A stretch of DNA of 64,000 nucleotides. It comes from Marinobacter nanhaiticus D15-8W. GTDB lineage: Bacteria; Pseudomonadota; Gammaproteobacteria; Pseudomonadales; Oleiphilaceae. The stretch spans positions 5,656 to 69,655 of the forward strand of contig NZ_AP028879.1 of NCBI RefSeq assembly GCF_036511935.1, given 5' to 3'. A program made the position numbers and the translations under genes. Positions 24,757 to 34,448 of this stretch are shown here, piece by piece; position 1 is the stretch's first letter, and every line of letters begins with the position of its first letter. The notes under the pieces were generated by a model, which was not told the origin of the DNA, ran no database searches, and saw only the letters and a program-made list of their open reading frames with translations.

Positions 24757-25035
24757 ATGAACGAATCACTGAATCTAGTCCGTGAATTTAAAGCTTTCCG
24801 CGATACCGATGGTTTTTTCAAGGATGGTCTGGAAGCTTTGGCCATTGCGATCCGTCATATCCAGTCCAGGGACGATATTCATGAATGTTTTATCGATCTG
24901 CCCGGCAAACTGTCAGTCATTGTTGACTTTAATGGCGGTGCGCCGACATACCTTGTTAAGGAAAACGAAGCTTTGGATAACTTCAAGGAAACCACGCGTA
25001 CTGGTGCTGTCGAGTATCTTGAGGGCAATTTGTGA
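24757..25035 (+). CDS. Unrecognised 92-aa acidic protein
   Basis: It has TTGAGG before the ATG. The protein is helical then beta (MNESLNLVREFKAFRDTDGF, ECFIDLPGKLSVIVDFNGG). No family is recognised. It overlaps the next gene's GTG start by 4 nt, forming a tight two-gene unit. Confidence 0.5.
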   Translation: MNESLNLVREFKAFRDTDGFFKDGLEALAIAIRHIQSRDDIHECFIDLPGKLSVIVDFNGGAPTYLVKENEALDNFKETTRTGAVEYLEGNL

Positions 25036-25334
25036 AGCTCAATTATAGGCATCCTAAAACAGGGAAGCCTTCAACAGTGAATTTGCCTGATCACTGGGTA
25101 GATCTGTATTTAACTGTGGTGGTTGAGTCCGGGAAAGAAGATGCGGACCTGTCCTGCAGTAAGAAGCGCGCTACTGTGGAGCTGTTGGCTTGGTGTGTTG
25201 ATAAATATTTCGATCCGACTACGCGTCCAACGAAGAAGCTACCCGATCCGTCTGATTGTACGCTTACAAGCTACTGTGAAGCCTATATGGCCTCAGCCAT
25301 CAAAGATCGATACTTGATTAAGACTGGTGGCTGA
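25032..25334 (+). CDS. Unrecognised 100-aa protein
   Basis: It begins at GTG 25032 within the stop of the previous gene. The start reads KLNYRHPKTGKPSTVNLPDHW; the rest is helical with two cysteines. The tight coupling and small size of the pair recall toxin-antitoxin or immunity pairs, but there is no sequence support for that. Confidence 0.5.
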   Translation: MKLNYRHPKTGKPSTVNLPDHWVDLYLTVVVESGKEDADLSCSKKRATVELLAWCVDKYFDPTTRPTKKLPDPSDCTLTSYCEAYMASAIKDRYLIKTGG

Positions 25335-25482
25335 GAATGGTTTCTTTTACTCGAACGGTTATTTGATCAATTGATCGGTAGCATCTGTTGATCAGGCATC
25401 GAGATTAAGATTTGGACTACAGACAGGATGTTGGGCCCGCTTTAAAGTCGTGCCTCAATTCATAGGGAAATGGAGTTAAGGC

Positions 25483-25749
25483 GTGTCAGCAAAAATCTCA
25501 ACAAGGATGGTTACTTTCGTTGCTCAATCAGCTTTCCTGGCGATGGCTACCGTTGCTCTATCAGGTTGTTTTAGCGATGAGCCGGTACACACAGCAGAGT
25601 GGTATAAAGAGCACGATTCTGATCGGCAGGAAAAGCTTAAGGCGTGCTCGGATAATCCTGGCGAGCTCAGAGATACACCCAACTGTGTAAACGCACTCCA
25701 GGCCGAACGAGTACTGTCCAGTGGTGAGCTTTTCGAGCTGGATTTTTAA
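25483..25749 (+). CDS. eexN: EexN-family entry-exclusion lipoprotein
   Basis: 88 aa from a GTG. The lipobox ALSGC is followed by the family signature TAEWYKEHDSDRQEKLKACS and NPGELRDTPNCVNA. Entry exclusion proteins sit in the envelope and stop a cell from receiving a second copy of the same plasmid by targeting the donor's VirB6-like protein. It lies about 9 kb from virB6. Confidence 0.88.
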   Translation: MSAKISTRMVTFVAQSAFLAMATVALSGCFSDEPVHTAEWYKEHDSDRQEKLKACSDNPGELRDTPNCVNALQAERVLSSGELFELDF

Positions 25750-25797
25750 ATGAGGCAGGCTTGCTTTGTGGCGGGCCGTTTCTCTTGGAGACTGGGT

Positions 25798-26061
25798 ATG
25801 TGGTTTCTGGCAACAACAACGAAAACACCGAAGTTCTTTTTAGCGAACGGATCGACGGTCGAAGCTGATATCGACTGGACCCATGAAAAGGTGACCTCAA
25901 CGGGCCGTCTCTGGTCCGGCGCGCCCATGGTAGAGAGCCCGGCCCAGGCCATAGCTGCCCTGAATGCAAAAGGCGCGGTTTCCTTCAAAACCAAGCCAGA
26001 AGCCAAAGAGTTCGCCAAAACCTTGCCAGCCGGTGGCTGGAAATACTATCGGATTAAATAG
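25798..26061 (+). CDS. Unrecognised 87-aa protein after eexN
   Basis: The start is placed at 25798, which has GGAGACTGGGT upstream; an ATG at 25750 directly after eexN is possible. The sequence MWFLATTTKTPKFFLANGST and a C-terminal PEAKEFAKTLPAGGWKYYRI suggest a small beta-rich domain. The family is unknown. It may be a partner in exclusion. Confidence 0.45.
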   Translation: MWFLATTTKTPKFFLANGSTVEADIDWTHEKVTSTGRLWSGAPMVESPAQAIAALNAKGAVSFKTKPEAKEFAKTLPAGGWKYYRIK

Positions 26062-26068
26062 GTACCGG

Positions 26069-26160
26069 GTGACACCTGCAGCGAGCTGGCCGTGTGACTC
26101 GCGGACGTGGTGACAGCGATCGCCACCAGGTTTGCGGATCTTGTGACCCATGGAGGTGAC
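26069..26160. repeat. GTGAC dispersed repeat, copy d
   Basis: GGTGACAGCGATCGCCACC at 26109-26127 with the same flanks as copy b (TGGCCGTGTGAC upstream, AGGTTTGCGG and TTGTGACC downstream). It ends beside the truncated umuC gene. Confidence 0.8.
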
Positions 26161-26194
26161 GCGGCCGCCGCGAGCTCACTGCCGCGGTGTGACC

Positions 26195-27225
26195 TCACGA
26201 TACTGCAGGCAGGTCGCTCCATTGTGTCGTGTATTCCGGCGAACGATGATGCTGGCGCATCGCCCAGGGCTGCTGGACACCTTGCGAAGCCAGGAACACC
26301 GCCCCCTTACCATAGCGTCGCTTCACCGCCTCCAGGGCCGACATCACCCGGTCGGCCTGTTCTGATTGTCCCGTACTCAGGCAATCGAATTGATGGTGCC
26401 GCCGCCCCTGGATTTCGATCAGACCAACGCCCGCTTTGACGTACTCACGCCCCGGTTTATAGAGATTAGCCACGGTGCGGCGGGCCAAGCTCGCCACCAG
26501 CCGCACATCATCGGTTGGATACGGTAGCTGTGCCGTGGTGCTCGCACTGTAATAGTTGGGCTCAAATGGCGATGTGTGCAGGAACACATGAATCGTGGTT
26601 ACCAATCCCCTTTGTGACCGGAGTTTGTCGACCGCCCGGCTGGCGTAGAGCGCTACAGCTTCTTGAATGGGCTGCAGCGTACTGGCCCGGCTTCCGAATG
26701 AGCGGGTGCAGTAGATCTGTTTCTTGTCCGGCGGCAGTTCTTCCAGCTCCAGGCAGGACCTGCCGTTGAGTTCTTCAATCGTCCGTTCCACGTTGATATT
26801 GCAGCGCCGCCTGACGGTTTTAGGGTGAGCGGTTGCCAGCTCCCAGCCGGATTGAATACCAAGATCGGCAAGCCGTAGCGCCATGCGCTTTCCGATGCCC
26901 CAAATTTCCGTGATTGGCAGGCGCCGCAACAACCACTCCCATTTGTGGGGCTCATCAAGCACGCACACACCGTTGCACTTGGGAATTGTTTTAGCGGCCC
27001 GGTTGGCGAGTTTGGCTAGGGTTTTTGTGGGCGCGATGCCCACGCCTACCGGGATGCGTACGTGCTGCCAAACCTTCTCCTTAATGCGGTGGCCGAGGTC
27101 GTTGCCTTGCTCCGGAAGACCGTCGAGCTGTAGGAACATCTCATCAATACTATAAACCTCCAGCGCCGGACTGAACGCTTGCAGCGTGTTCATAACCCTG
27201 GCGGACAGGTCTCCGTTTATGTGGA
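26195..27225 (-). pseudogene. umuC: UmuC-like Y-family polymerase, N-terminus missing
   Basis: The intact part starts MNTLQAFSPALEVYSIDEMF (the SIDE motif of Y-family polymerases), followed by VGIAPTKTLAKLAN and the finger and little-finger domains to the normal C-terminus SPEYTTQWSDLPA. Homology can be read upstream to INGDLSARV but a TAA then closes the frame. About 90 residues with the first catalytic Asp are absent, and no umuD is nearby. The remaining polypeptide cannot be an active polymerase. Confidence 0.85.
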
Positions 27226-27494
27226 ATGGAATTGGAACCCTTTAGTAAGTTCCAATGACTCTGCCTCACCATATGAGGTCCAGCCAGAATTTGAAGAATC
27301 CAGCTTCTGACCTGTGGCGAAATTTCTGGGTGCGGAATAATCAGCTAGTGCTTTCGAGACAAGAGTTTTCATTTTAGTCAACCGCCAAACGCGAAACACT
27401 ATAGCTGCGCCGAGTGCTTGGCTTGGTCCAGCGCCTATATCTGTTCGGGGTGGGCCGATGTCGCTATTGAAGACCTTCTCTACTAGAGCCTAGA

Positions 27495-28050
27495 GAGAAA
27501 GAGCATACCGAACCATTTCGAATCGTGAGTTTGCAGTAGCACAGCCGAGCCAGGTCTGGTGCGGTTACATGACCTATATTTGGAGTAATCAGCGATGAAG
27601 TTGTCTGGCGGATGTATTGGATCTGTATGCCCGACGTGTTGTTGGCTGGGCCAAGTCATCCAATACGGATGCCGATCTGCTTGTCAAGGCTCTGAATTAT
27701 GCTTGGAAACAGAGTGGTCGACCAGAAAGAGTTATGTTCCATTCAGGTCAGAGAAGCCAGTATACCAATCGTCGGTTCCGTCAGAGGCTCCGGCACTATC
27801 GAACGGCACAAAGCATGAGCCGAAGTGGCAACTGCTGGAGCAACGCACCGATGGAGAGGCTGTTCCGAAGCCTGAAATCTGGGCGGAAATCGGCCATCGA
27901 TTATCAAAACCTGTCCGAGGCCCAGAAATATGTGGGTGGCTAACTGACAGGCTACTACAACCGGCAGCGACCTCATGCCTTCAACGGCGGTATTTCGCCT
28001 GTTGCAGCTGAGGAAAACCTTTAAATACTGTCCGGAATTAGTTGACCACT
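27495..28050 (+). mobile_element. Remnant of an IS3-family transposase (OrfB end)
   Basis: Broken frames spell the OrfB C-terminal half: AQPSQVWCGYMTYIWSNQR, stop, then LDLYARRVVGWAKSSNTDAD, MSRSGNCWSNAPMERLFRSL, stop, and YYNRQRPHAFNGGISPVAAE. At least two internal stops and a frameshift are present. The end TGTCCGGAATTAGTTGACC near 28030-28050 looks like the IS terminus. It marks the left border of the accessory patch. Confidence 0.85.
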
Positions 28051-28075
28051 ACATAGCGAGCTAGGATCTAAATAT

Positions 28076-28960
28076 TTAATCTAGGCTGGGCGCGAGCTTG
28101 AAACTTTCGATCTCCATATTTTTGATCTCTTGAGCGTTTTCAAGATGAAGTAAGATATGCCTTCCTTTCAGAACGGCATTAGGTGTGGAATCCACGTTCC
28201 AGCTGTTCAATAGGTAGCCCACCTGGGCTTTTCTAACCCTTTTCTTGAAGCATCCGTCTTGCATGCCAAATTCCTGCTCGACGGCCCGACGACTATCGCT
28301 ATTCAGCCTCGGGTGCGCTCGTATAAGTAGTTCGACCTCTTCAGTCCAATCAATATCTGCACTTCCGATCTCGTTTGGCCTTGGGGTTTCTTTGCTTAGT
28401 AGCTTTGCGGACAGTACTCGATTGAGTACAAAATCCGAGAACTTTCCTCGTTTTCGATCGTAAGCCCGGGCATGCCACCTCAGTCCGTTATTGATCAACG
28501 AATGAGGACAAATAATTCGAGCCGACACCCCGCTCGTCATCGAAACATATTCGACTTTAATAGGCTTTCTGCGAGAAATGGCCCTGGAGAACGTTGCGGT
28601 GACGTCCAGGTCTGGTCTTTCTAGCGCAATGTGGTGTGCGCACCTGAACTCTTCCCCTCCATCCATCACGTCGCCAAATCCACTGGTCAGTGTGGACAAG
28701 CATTTGTCTGCAGATAGCGGGAGGAGACACCGGAATTCGTTTGTCGTCACGTAGTGTTTCTGTCGTGGGTCGTACGCTATGTTGTCAGGCGCGGCGTCAA
28801 TGTATGCAGTCAAGTCACGGGTTGCTGCTGCGGAACTCACGTCAAATCGAGACATAATGTCTTTACGCGTCACCTTGCCCGTGAAGTAGGCCAGAAACTC
28901 AATATGTGCCAATCGCTCTAGTTGCTGGCCCGTGACCCTCGATAATGGCACTTTCTGCAT
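28076..28960 (-). CDS. WYL-domain regulator, CapW/BrxR-like
   Basis: 294 aa from the ATG at 28960, which has AGGGAAG upstream. The winged helix (about 10-75) reads RLAHIEFLAYFTGKVTRKDI, RFDVSSAAATRDLTAYIDAA and PDNIAYDPRQKHYV, the layout of CapW and BrxR. A WYL domain (about 120-200, with LRWHARAYDRKRGKFSDFVL) and a C-terminal WCX extension follow. In those families it represses a neighbouring phage-defence operon. Here the divergent genes are the 57-aa protein and YegP-like gene at 29254-29764. Confidence 0.8.
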   Translation of the reverse strand: MQKVPLSRVTGQQLERLAHIEFLAYFTGKVTRKDIMSRFDVSSAAATRDLTAYIDAAPDNIAYDPRQKHYVTTNEFRCLLPLSADKCLSTLTSGFGDVMDGGEEFRCAHHIALERPDLDVTATFSRAISRRKPIKVEYVSMTSGVSARIICPHSLINNGLRWHARAYDRKRGKFSDFVLNRVLSAKLLSKETPRPNEIGSADIDWTEEVELLIRAHPRLNSDSRRAVEQEFGMQDGCFKKRVRKAQVGYLLNSWNVDSTPNAVLKGRHILLHLENAQEIKNMEIESFKLAPSLD

Positions 28961-29066
28961 CTCCTCTTCCCTCAACAATTGGTCACCCGTGAAATTAACG
29001 TCTCACTTCAATATAGGGCGGTGAGGGTGCGCAATCAAATCTTTTTGAGTTATGTAATCGTAATGG

Positions 29067-29094
29067 TTGACATGATCAAAATGATCGGTATTAT
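29067..29094 (+). promoter_or_regulatory. Strong promoter with palindrome, upstream of the small-gene pair
   Basis: TTGACA (29067-29072) and TATTAT (29089-29094) are 16 bp apart. The spacer carries the dyad GATCA-AAA-TGATC. The position suits control by the divergent WYL regulator. A minus-oriented hairpin with T-run (about 29108-29140) lies between this promoter and the next gene. Confidence 0.6.
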
Positions 29095-29253
29095 TGAGGT
29101 GACACTAAAAAGCCCGAACAATGAAACACTGATCGGGCCAGTTAGTGCATCTGAATCGCCAAGGGCAGTAGCAGATACAAGCTTTAGACGGCGCGCATTC
29201 TACTGCTACTTGGCAAACTTGTAAACGACTCGTTCGTAGAGGAGTAAAGAGTC

Positions 29254-29427
29254 ATGGCAGTAAATCGGCCATACGGCGATAACAAGCGAATTGGAGCAGT
29301 TCGTCAACGATCCCAAACCCAAATGCCAAATGGCAGATGGGTTAAGCGAGACGCAAAAACGGGACGTTTTATGGACGTGAAGGCTGACGACCGTCCTTTT
29401 AAAGGTGTTCGTAAGGAGGCTCGTTAA
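29254..29427 (+). CDS. 57-aa conserved basic protein (PYGDN family)
   Basis: The sequence starts MAVNRPYGDNKRIGAVRQRS, then MPNGRWVKRDAKTGRFMDVK and PFKGVRKEAR. A clear homologue lies at 54055-54225, and the conserved pattern (PYGDN, GAVR.RSQ, KRDA.TGR.MDVK, PFKGVR) shows it is a real gene. GGAG precedes the ATG. I have seen related short hypothetical proteins in proteobacteria but know no function. Its stop is 1 nt before the next start. Confidence 0.75.
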   Translation: MAVNRPYGDNKRIGAVRQRSQTQMPNGRWVKRDAKTGRFMDVKADDRPFKGVRKEAR

Positions 29428-29428
29428 T

Positions 29429-29764
29429 ATGCCGGCTAAGTACGAAATCTTTAGAAGCGATCGCAACAGTCAGTATTACTTTAGGCTGAAGGCAAGTAAT
29501 GGTGAACCGATCCTACAAAGTGAGGGATACCAAAGCAAAGCAGGGGCTGAGAATGGTGTTCAATCGGTGCGGCAGCATAGCCCGAGCGACCACTATTATG
29601 ATCGGCGGACTTCTGTTGGCGGTGCCCCCTACTTTAACTTGAAGGCTTCCAACGGCCAGGTAATAGGAACAAGCCAGATGTATTCATCCACGACGGGTAG
29701 GGAAATCGGTATCTCGTCTGTGAAAACGAATGGCCCAACTGCACCCGTGGAGGACCAAACGTAG
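29429..29764 (+). CDS. YegP-like DUF1508 protein
   Basis: 111 aa. Two tandem DUF1508 repeats are visible: YEIFRSDRNSQYYFRLKASN with GEPILQSEGYQSKAGAENGV, and PYFNLKASNGQVIGTSQMYS. The fold is a small beta-rich domain of unknown function, found near stress or defence genes. GGAGG ends in the preceding gene and serves its start. Confidence 0.85.
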   Translation: MPAKYEIFRSDRNSQYYFRLKASNGEPILQSEGYQSKAGAENGVQSVRQHSPSDHYYDRRTSVGGAPYFNLKASNGQVIGTSQMYSSTTGREIGISSVKTNGPTAPVEDQT

Positions 29765-29915
29765 GATTGATAGGAAAAAGGGACGTTCGCGATACCGCCT
29801 TCTGTGCAAGGCGGTATTTCACACTCTTCTCTGGGCGCCTGGAAGGCAATAAGTATGGAGAAGTGTTTTAATTAAAGAACAGACAGTCTGCCATTCCAAC
29901 AAAACTGAGGCAGCC

Positions 29916-30173
29916 ATGCCCATCCACGAAGTACCGAAAGCAATCTCGGAAGCTACATTTCGTACCCATCGCGAAAAGTATGAGGTTGTGATTTGTATGG
30001 CGCGTTACTCAAACGCCAGTGTTAATAAAAGTGCGTGGTCCAAAATATCTCAGGCTAACGAAACTGGGTCTCCGCCAGCGAAATTCCACTTTTATAAACC
30101 GGGTACCATGTTCGGTGCCACTAAGCCATTCATAGCTGCACGCACACGGCTAACGATAGCGAAAAGTGGCTAA
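29916..30173 (+). CDS. Possible 85-aa protein
   Basis: The frame MPIHEVPKAISEATFRTHRE has an ATG but no strong ribosome site and no known relatives. It could be a small gene of the accessory patch or chance. No motif is seen. Confidence 0.3.
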   Translation: MPIHEVPKAISEATFRTHREKYEVVICMARYSNASVNKSAWSKISQANETGSPPAKFHFYKPGTMFGATKPFIAARTRLTIAKSG

Positions 30174-30495
30174 CGCATCGCATATTGGTATCCCTCAAAC
30201 TGTTCGTGAGGGACAAGCCGAACCTTCAAAGGCATGGCAGCGGGAAAGGTTGCTAAATTAATAGAATTTTTTACTAAATCATACTAATTGGGCTGAAGTG
30301 GCCTTCCGCGGCCTGTGATTAGAACTTCAGGATTGTCAGTGATAGGTCAGCGTTACTTCTCCATTCAAAGCTGTAGCGCCTGGCTCGCGCTGTGGAGGGT
30401 CTGGCCGATATAGACTCAAACCAACTTATGTGATCAGTTTATTCAGGGTGTCACCCATACCTTGGGGGTACCTGAAAAACTGATGCCGAAAAATT

Positions 30496-31107
30496 TTGGG
30501 GCCTTTGTTGAATCTTTTAGACGATCACTCACCACTTCTCATCGTTGACCTAGAGGCGACGTGCTGGGAAGGTCTGGATCCCTCTGGCCAGCCACAAAGC
30601 ATCCATAATATGGAAATTATCGAATTTGGATGCGCGCTAGCTACCCGTGACGGAGCGCTATTGGAGAGCAAGTCTTTTCTTGTGCGACCCGTGCGTAATC
30701 CTCATCTCAGCGATTTTTGTAAAAAACTGACTGGTATTGATCAAGCTATGGTGGACGCAGCACCCGAATTTTCTGAGGTTTGCCAGGAGATCAACACTTG
30801 GCTGATGTGCCCAGAAAAGGGATTCGTCTGGTGTAGCTGGGGCAATTATGACCGACTCCATGTTCAGGCTGAGGGCGATAAACATGGTGCATCACCGGTT
30901 TTTATGAACTTTCCGCACCTTAACCTCAAACGGATCTGGCGTAGGACAACAGGACAAAGGAAAAAGAACGGGTTGGCCCACGCTTTGGCATTTCACGACC
31001 TTAAGTTTGAAGGCCAGCACCATCGCGGTGTAGATGATGCCCGCAACATTGCCCGGCTGCTGCCGTTCGTGGACTGGTCACTTGAAGCCGAGCTGACGAC
31101 TCGATGA
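30496..31107 (+). CDS. DEDDh 3'-5' exonuclease (KapD/ERI-1-like)
   Basis: 203 aa from a TTG or nearby start. ExoI motif LLIVDLEATCWEG, ExoII region WCSWGNYDR and ExoIII HHRGVDDARNIARLL carry the four acidic residues and the His of the DEDDh class. The family degrades RNA or DNA from the 3' end; the closest style is the ERI-1/KapD group. It lies in the accessory patch with the WYL regulator but about 700 bp beyond the YegP-like gene. Confidence 0.85.
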   Translation: MGPLLNLLDDHSPLLIVDLEATCWEGLDPSGQPQSIHNMEIIEFGCALATRDGALLESKSFLVRPVRNPHLSDFCKKLTGIDQAMVDAAPEFSEVCQEINTWLMCPEKGFVWCSWGNYDRLHVQAEGDKHGASPVFMNFPHLNLKRIWRRTTGQRKKNGLAHALAFHDLKFEGQHHRGVDDARNIARLLPFVDWSLEAELTTR

Positions 31108-31279
31108 CAAGAACGAGCGCTCCGACATGCTGGTTGGATTAACGTCTCTTGCTTAAGGGTTGAAGAGAAAATAGACCGGCATTTGAGGAAGATTAATGAG
31201 ACTTGTATGCATTTCAGATACCCATAGTTTGCACCGCCAAATACCTGAGGTGCCGGTTGGCGATGACCCTACCCGATAT

Positions 31280-31500
31280 TAGGCCCAGCCCACCATACTT
31301 CTTGCGCCAAGTGTTAAAGGTGGCGTCCGAAACGCCCGTCTTCTGACAGACTTCCGGGACCGGTGTGCCCAGTTCCGCTTGCTTCAGGGCGAAGGCTATC
31401 TGCTCCTCGGTGTACCGGGATCGCTTCATGGCATGATCTCCTGTTCAGGGCTCTATCATGCCGGATTTTCCAGTTTTAAATGGACGAAATTCTGGGGTAG
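31280..31500 (-). mobile_element. Remnant of an IS3-family element (OrfA start and IS end)
   Basis: MKRSRYTEEQIAFALKQAEL, VPEVCQKTGVSDATF and RKKYGGLG are the first 50 residues of an IS3-family OrfA, cut off near 31280. Upstream, TGACCCTACCCCAGAATTTC (31504-31485) resembles the IS end. It is a different IS from the 27.5-kb remnant and marks the right border of the accessory patch. Confidence 0.8.
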
Positions 31501-31867
31501 GGTCATTTTTGCGCATTAACAGATTGTTGGGCGGAGAATAATAAGGGAGATTAAACCGTATTTGACACTAATTAACGATCCGCGGGGTTTTGGTAATAGT
31601 ATTTATATTAAATAGTCCAATTTTATGGTTTGCCAACTTCGTCGATCATTACGCAACCCTTGTGCCAATTGCTCATTAGCGGTTGGTACTTATCGGTTTA
31701 TACCTAACTCACGTCCTTCCTAACCGCCTCTTATACTTTCGTAGGTAGCGGTATTTGCGTAGCACATCAGGACATGTAAATTTTCAAAATTTAAAGTTTG
31801 AATACAGACTTTTAATGATGTCTGAGGATATGATTCGCCGTTTTGTTCTATTTTCGGACTAAAGAAG

Positions 31868-33880
31868 ATGTCAGCATTATCCATTAAGAGAAAGCTTCAA
31901 ATCGCACTGTTTATCCCCCTTGTCAGCCTGGTGTTTTTTGCGGTTGATGATATCCGGGATCGGAAATACCAATACCAGCAAGCTGTTTTTGCGCAGGAGA
32001 ATGTCGGGCTCATGGAAGCACTTCTTCCCGGCTTGGTGGCACTCCAAAAAGAACGCGGCCTGTCCTCAGCTGTCGCCGCCGGTGCGTCGTCGGAAACGAT
32101 GGCCAGATTGCGTGATCAGCGCCAGCAGGTCGATGTGCAATGGCGGCAGGTCAGGGCAGCGATTGACACCATTCGTCAGGGCCAGGGGCATGAGTCGATC
32201 CAGAGCACTCTCGGAAAGCTGAGCAAGCGTCTTGAGGGTGTGCAGAGTTTGCGCTCGGAAGTCGATCGCGGTGTGATGAACTCGGCCGAGGTGATGGAGC
32301 GCTACAACGAGATCACCGAGGCCTTCATCCGGTCGATCCGGCGAATCGCCGGTAGCATGGCGGATCCGGCCCTCGCGGAAATGCTGACTTATCAGGGCTA
32401 CCTGGTGGAAGCGCAGGAAGCAGCCGGGATTGAGCGCGGCATTCTGGCGGGCGCTTTCACCAACGACCATTACGACCGAATGACGGCGATTGAGCATGCT
32501 CCGAAAATTACCGAGCAGCGTAACTCGTTGGAGAGCGCTGCGTTCTTGGCGTGGCCGGCGGTCGAGGGACAAGTTTCTGGCTTCGTAGCCTCGCCCGAGA
32601 ACCAAGCCGTTGAACGGGTACAGAACACCATCATGGAAACGGGCCGGCTGGAGTCTCTCGAACTGACGGGACCGCAATGGTTTGACTTGGCCAGCAAGCG
32701 TATTGCGGCCCTCGGCCAAGTCATCGACAAGACCGGTGAAACCATTCGTAATTTCGCCGGAGCGCAGGAGTCCGCAGCATTTACGGGCATGCTCGTGTTC
32801 GGCAGTATCACCCTCGCCGTTCTGGCTGCGTCTGGGTTATTGGGCTTCAATATCGCCCGGGGATTGAATGCGCAGGTTCAAAACCTCACGCAGGCGATTA
32901 CACGAGTCGGCAAACAACTTGATCTGCGCTCGCGAGCGGAAGTCATGGCCAAGGATGAACTGGGTGAGATGGCGATCTCGTTCAACAAGACGATGGACAA
33001 ATTTGAGCGCGTCATCGAGCAGGTCGCCCAGACTAGCATCGAGTTGTCGTCCTCAGCGGAAGAAACCTCCGCCATCTCCGAACAAACCAGCCAGACAATG
33101 CAACGCCAGCAGGCGGATACCGAGCAGTTGGCCACGGCGATCAATGAAATGAGTGCGTCTATCCAGGAGGTGGCCCGGAACACAGAGCTGGCCCGGGAAA
33201 CGGCGGGGCACGCAGAAACCAACGCGCAGCAGGGACAGTCGATTGTGACAACCGCCATCTCGGCGATCAACGCTGTAGAGCGATGCGTTGACGAATCGGC
33301 TGAAGCGATCAACACCCTCGCCTCGAACAGTGAAGCGATCGGGACGGTGCTGGATGTGATCCGGGGCGTGGCGGAGCAAACCAACCTGCTGGCCCTGAAT
33401 GCGGCGATTGAGGCGGCGCGGGCCGGTGAGCATGGCCGGGGGTTCGCCGTAGTCGCGGATGAAGTGCGTTCGCTGGCCAAGCAAACCCAGGATAGTACTG
33501 AGGAAATCAAGGATATTATCCAAAAGATACACAATGGCGCGAATGAGGTTGTCCGGCTGATCCGGCAGAGTCAGGACCAGAGCGAAGATGCCGTCACGAA
33601 ATCCGAGGCCTCAGGTGCCGCCCTTGAATCGATCGGGCTGTCCACAAATCGTATCGTCAACATGAGCGCCGAGATTGCGAGCGCCGCGGAAGAGCAAAGT
33701 GCTGTGTGCGAGGAGATCAACAAAACGATCACCAGCATTAATCTGTCGTTCGACGAAACCACGCAGGGGTCCGAGCAGGCGGCGCTGGCCAGCGTCAATC
33801 TGGCGAAAATGGCGACCGAGTTGCAGACACTGGTGGGTGAGTTCACGACCAATACCTCTCATTCCGCCACTATGCGATAG
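31868..33880 (+). CDS. Methyl-accepting chemotaxis protein with NIT sensor
   Basis: 670 aa. The first membrane span is at about 10-28. A NIT (nitrate/nitrite sensing) type helical periplasmic domain follows (about 50-290: [40 protein letters not shown]). The second span is at about 300-325, then HAMP, then the MCP signalling hairpin ([20 protein letters not shown]). No C-terminal CheR-binding pentapeptide is seen. It is transcribed alone, about 370 bp after the IS remnant. It signals to a CheA of the host. Confidence 0.93.
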   Translation: MSALSIKRKLQIALFIPLVSLVFFAVDDIRDRKYQYQQAVFAQENVGLMEALLPGLVALQKERGLSSAVAAGASSETMARLRDQRQQVDVQWRQVRAAIDTIRQGQGHESIQSTLGKLSKRLEGVQSLRSEVDRGVMNSAEVMERYNEITEAFIRSIRRIAGSMADPALAEMLTYQGYLVEAQEAAGIERGILAGAFTNDHYDRMTAIEHAPKITEQRNSLESAAFLAWPAVEGQVSGFVASPENQAVERVQNTIMETGRLESLELTGPQWFDLASKRIAALGQVIDKTGETIRNFAGAQESAAFTGMLVFGSITLAVLAASGLLGFNIARGLNAQVQNLTQAITRVGKQLDLRSRAEVMAKDELGEMAISFNKTMDKFERVIEQVAQTSIELSSSAEETSAISEQTSQTMQRQQADTEQLATAINEMSASIQEVARNTELARETAGHAETNAQQGQSIVTTAISAINAVERCVDESAEAINTLASNSEAIGTVLDVIRGVAEQTNLLALNAAIEAARAGEHGRGFAVVADEVRSLAKQTQDSTEEIKDIIQKIHNGANEVVRLIRQSQDQSEDAVTKSEASGAALESIGLSTNRIVNMSAEIASAAEEQSAVCEEINKTITSINLSFDETTQGSEQAALASVNLAKMATELQTLVGEFTTNTSHSATMR

Positions 33881-33949
33881 GGTTGAGGTCGAGAGGTGAC
33901 TCTATACGCCTCTCACCGCAACACGCCGTGGTCTAACTTACGATATCGC

Positions 33950-33976
33950 GTCCTTCCCCTGAGCACGGGGAAGGAC
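33950..33976. terminator. Hairpin after the NIT receptor gene
   Basis: GTCCTTCCCC (33950-33959) and GGGGAAGGAC (33967-33976) form a perfect 10-bp stem. The U-tract is poor (CATTTC). It lies 70 bp past the stop. Confidence 0.55.
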
Positions 33977-34055
33977 CATTTCAGAGCAACGCCAGGGCAC
34001 TCGCGTTGTGCCAGCATAAGACCCGGTCGATCAGACCGCTCAGCCTCCAGCCCGT

Positions 34056-34448
34056 TCAGGGTTCATGCTTGTCTGCCAAACCGATGATGGGGTCGGTCAC
34101 GAAGGTGTAAGCAACATGGAATAGCGCCGTCAGCAACCCAACCACAATAGCGGTTGAAAGGTTGGTATTGAGGAGCCATTTCGCGCTCAAGAAGAAGAGG
34201 ATGATCAGGACAATCTCGAACCCAATGCAATCAACCAGAAAGTAGACCAGTTTGTGTGGACAGTCTTTGGGCGGCAACCGGTACTGATAAAGCCAGGTCC
34301 AGCCCCTGGCAAGCACCATCGCCCAGATGCTGAAATACAGGATGTCGTAGCTGTGCAGTGTGCTCAGCAGTAAAACCATGTAAATCAACCCTGCCCCCAT
34401 CAAATCACAGCTGATCATTCTCACCAGCTTAAAGCCGCAAATTTTCAA
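34056..34448 (-). CDS. Four-helix membrane protein, possibly PACE/BTP-like
   Basis: 130 aa with four membrane spans in two hairpins. The second half, KLVYFLVDCIGFEIVLIILF to LFHVAYTFVTDPIIGLAD, resembles the bacterial transmembrane pair repeat of PACE efflux proteins, with FE in the third helix and a D near the end of the fourth. A GtrA-type protein would be the alternative. It is convergent with the receptor gene. Confidence 0.45.
   Translation of the reverse strand: MKICGFKLVRMISCDLMGAGLIYMVLLLSTLHSYDILYFSIWAMVLARGWTWLYQYRLPPKDCPHKLVYFLVDCIGFEIVLIILFFLSAKWLLNTNLSTAIVVGLLTALFHVAYTFVTDPIIGLADKHEP

Noticed and set aside
24757..25334. Toxin-antitoxin pair
   Set aside because: The two small overlapping genes fit the layout, but neither shows a toxin or antitoxin motif.
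27217..27399. 60-codon minus frame next to truncated umuC
   Set aside because: It lies at the deletion junction, has no homology to UmuC and no ribosome site.
32878..33534. 218-codon minus frame opposite the NIT receptor
   Set aside because: It is antisense of the MCP domain, with Ser/Ala-rich composition and no ribosome site.
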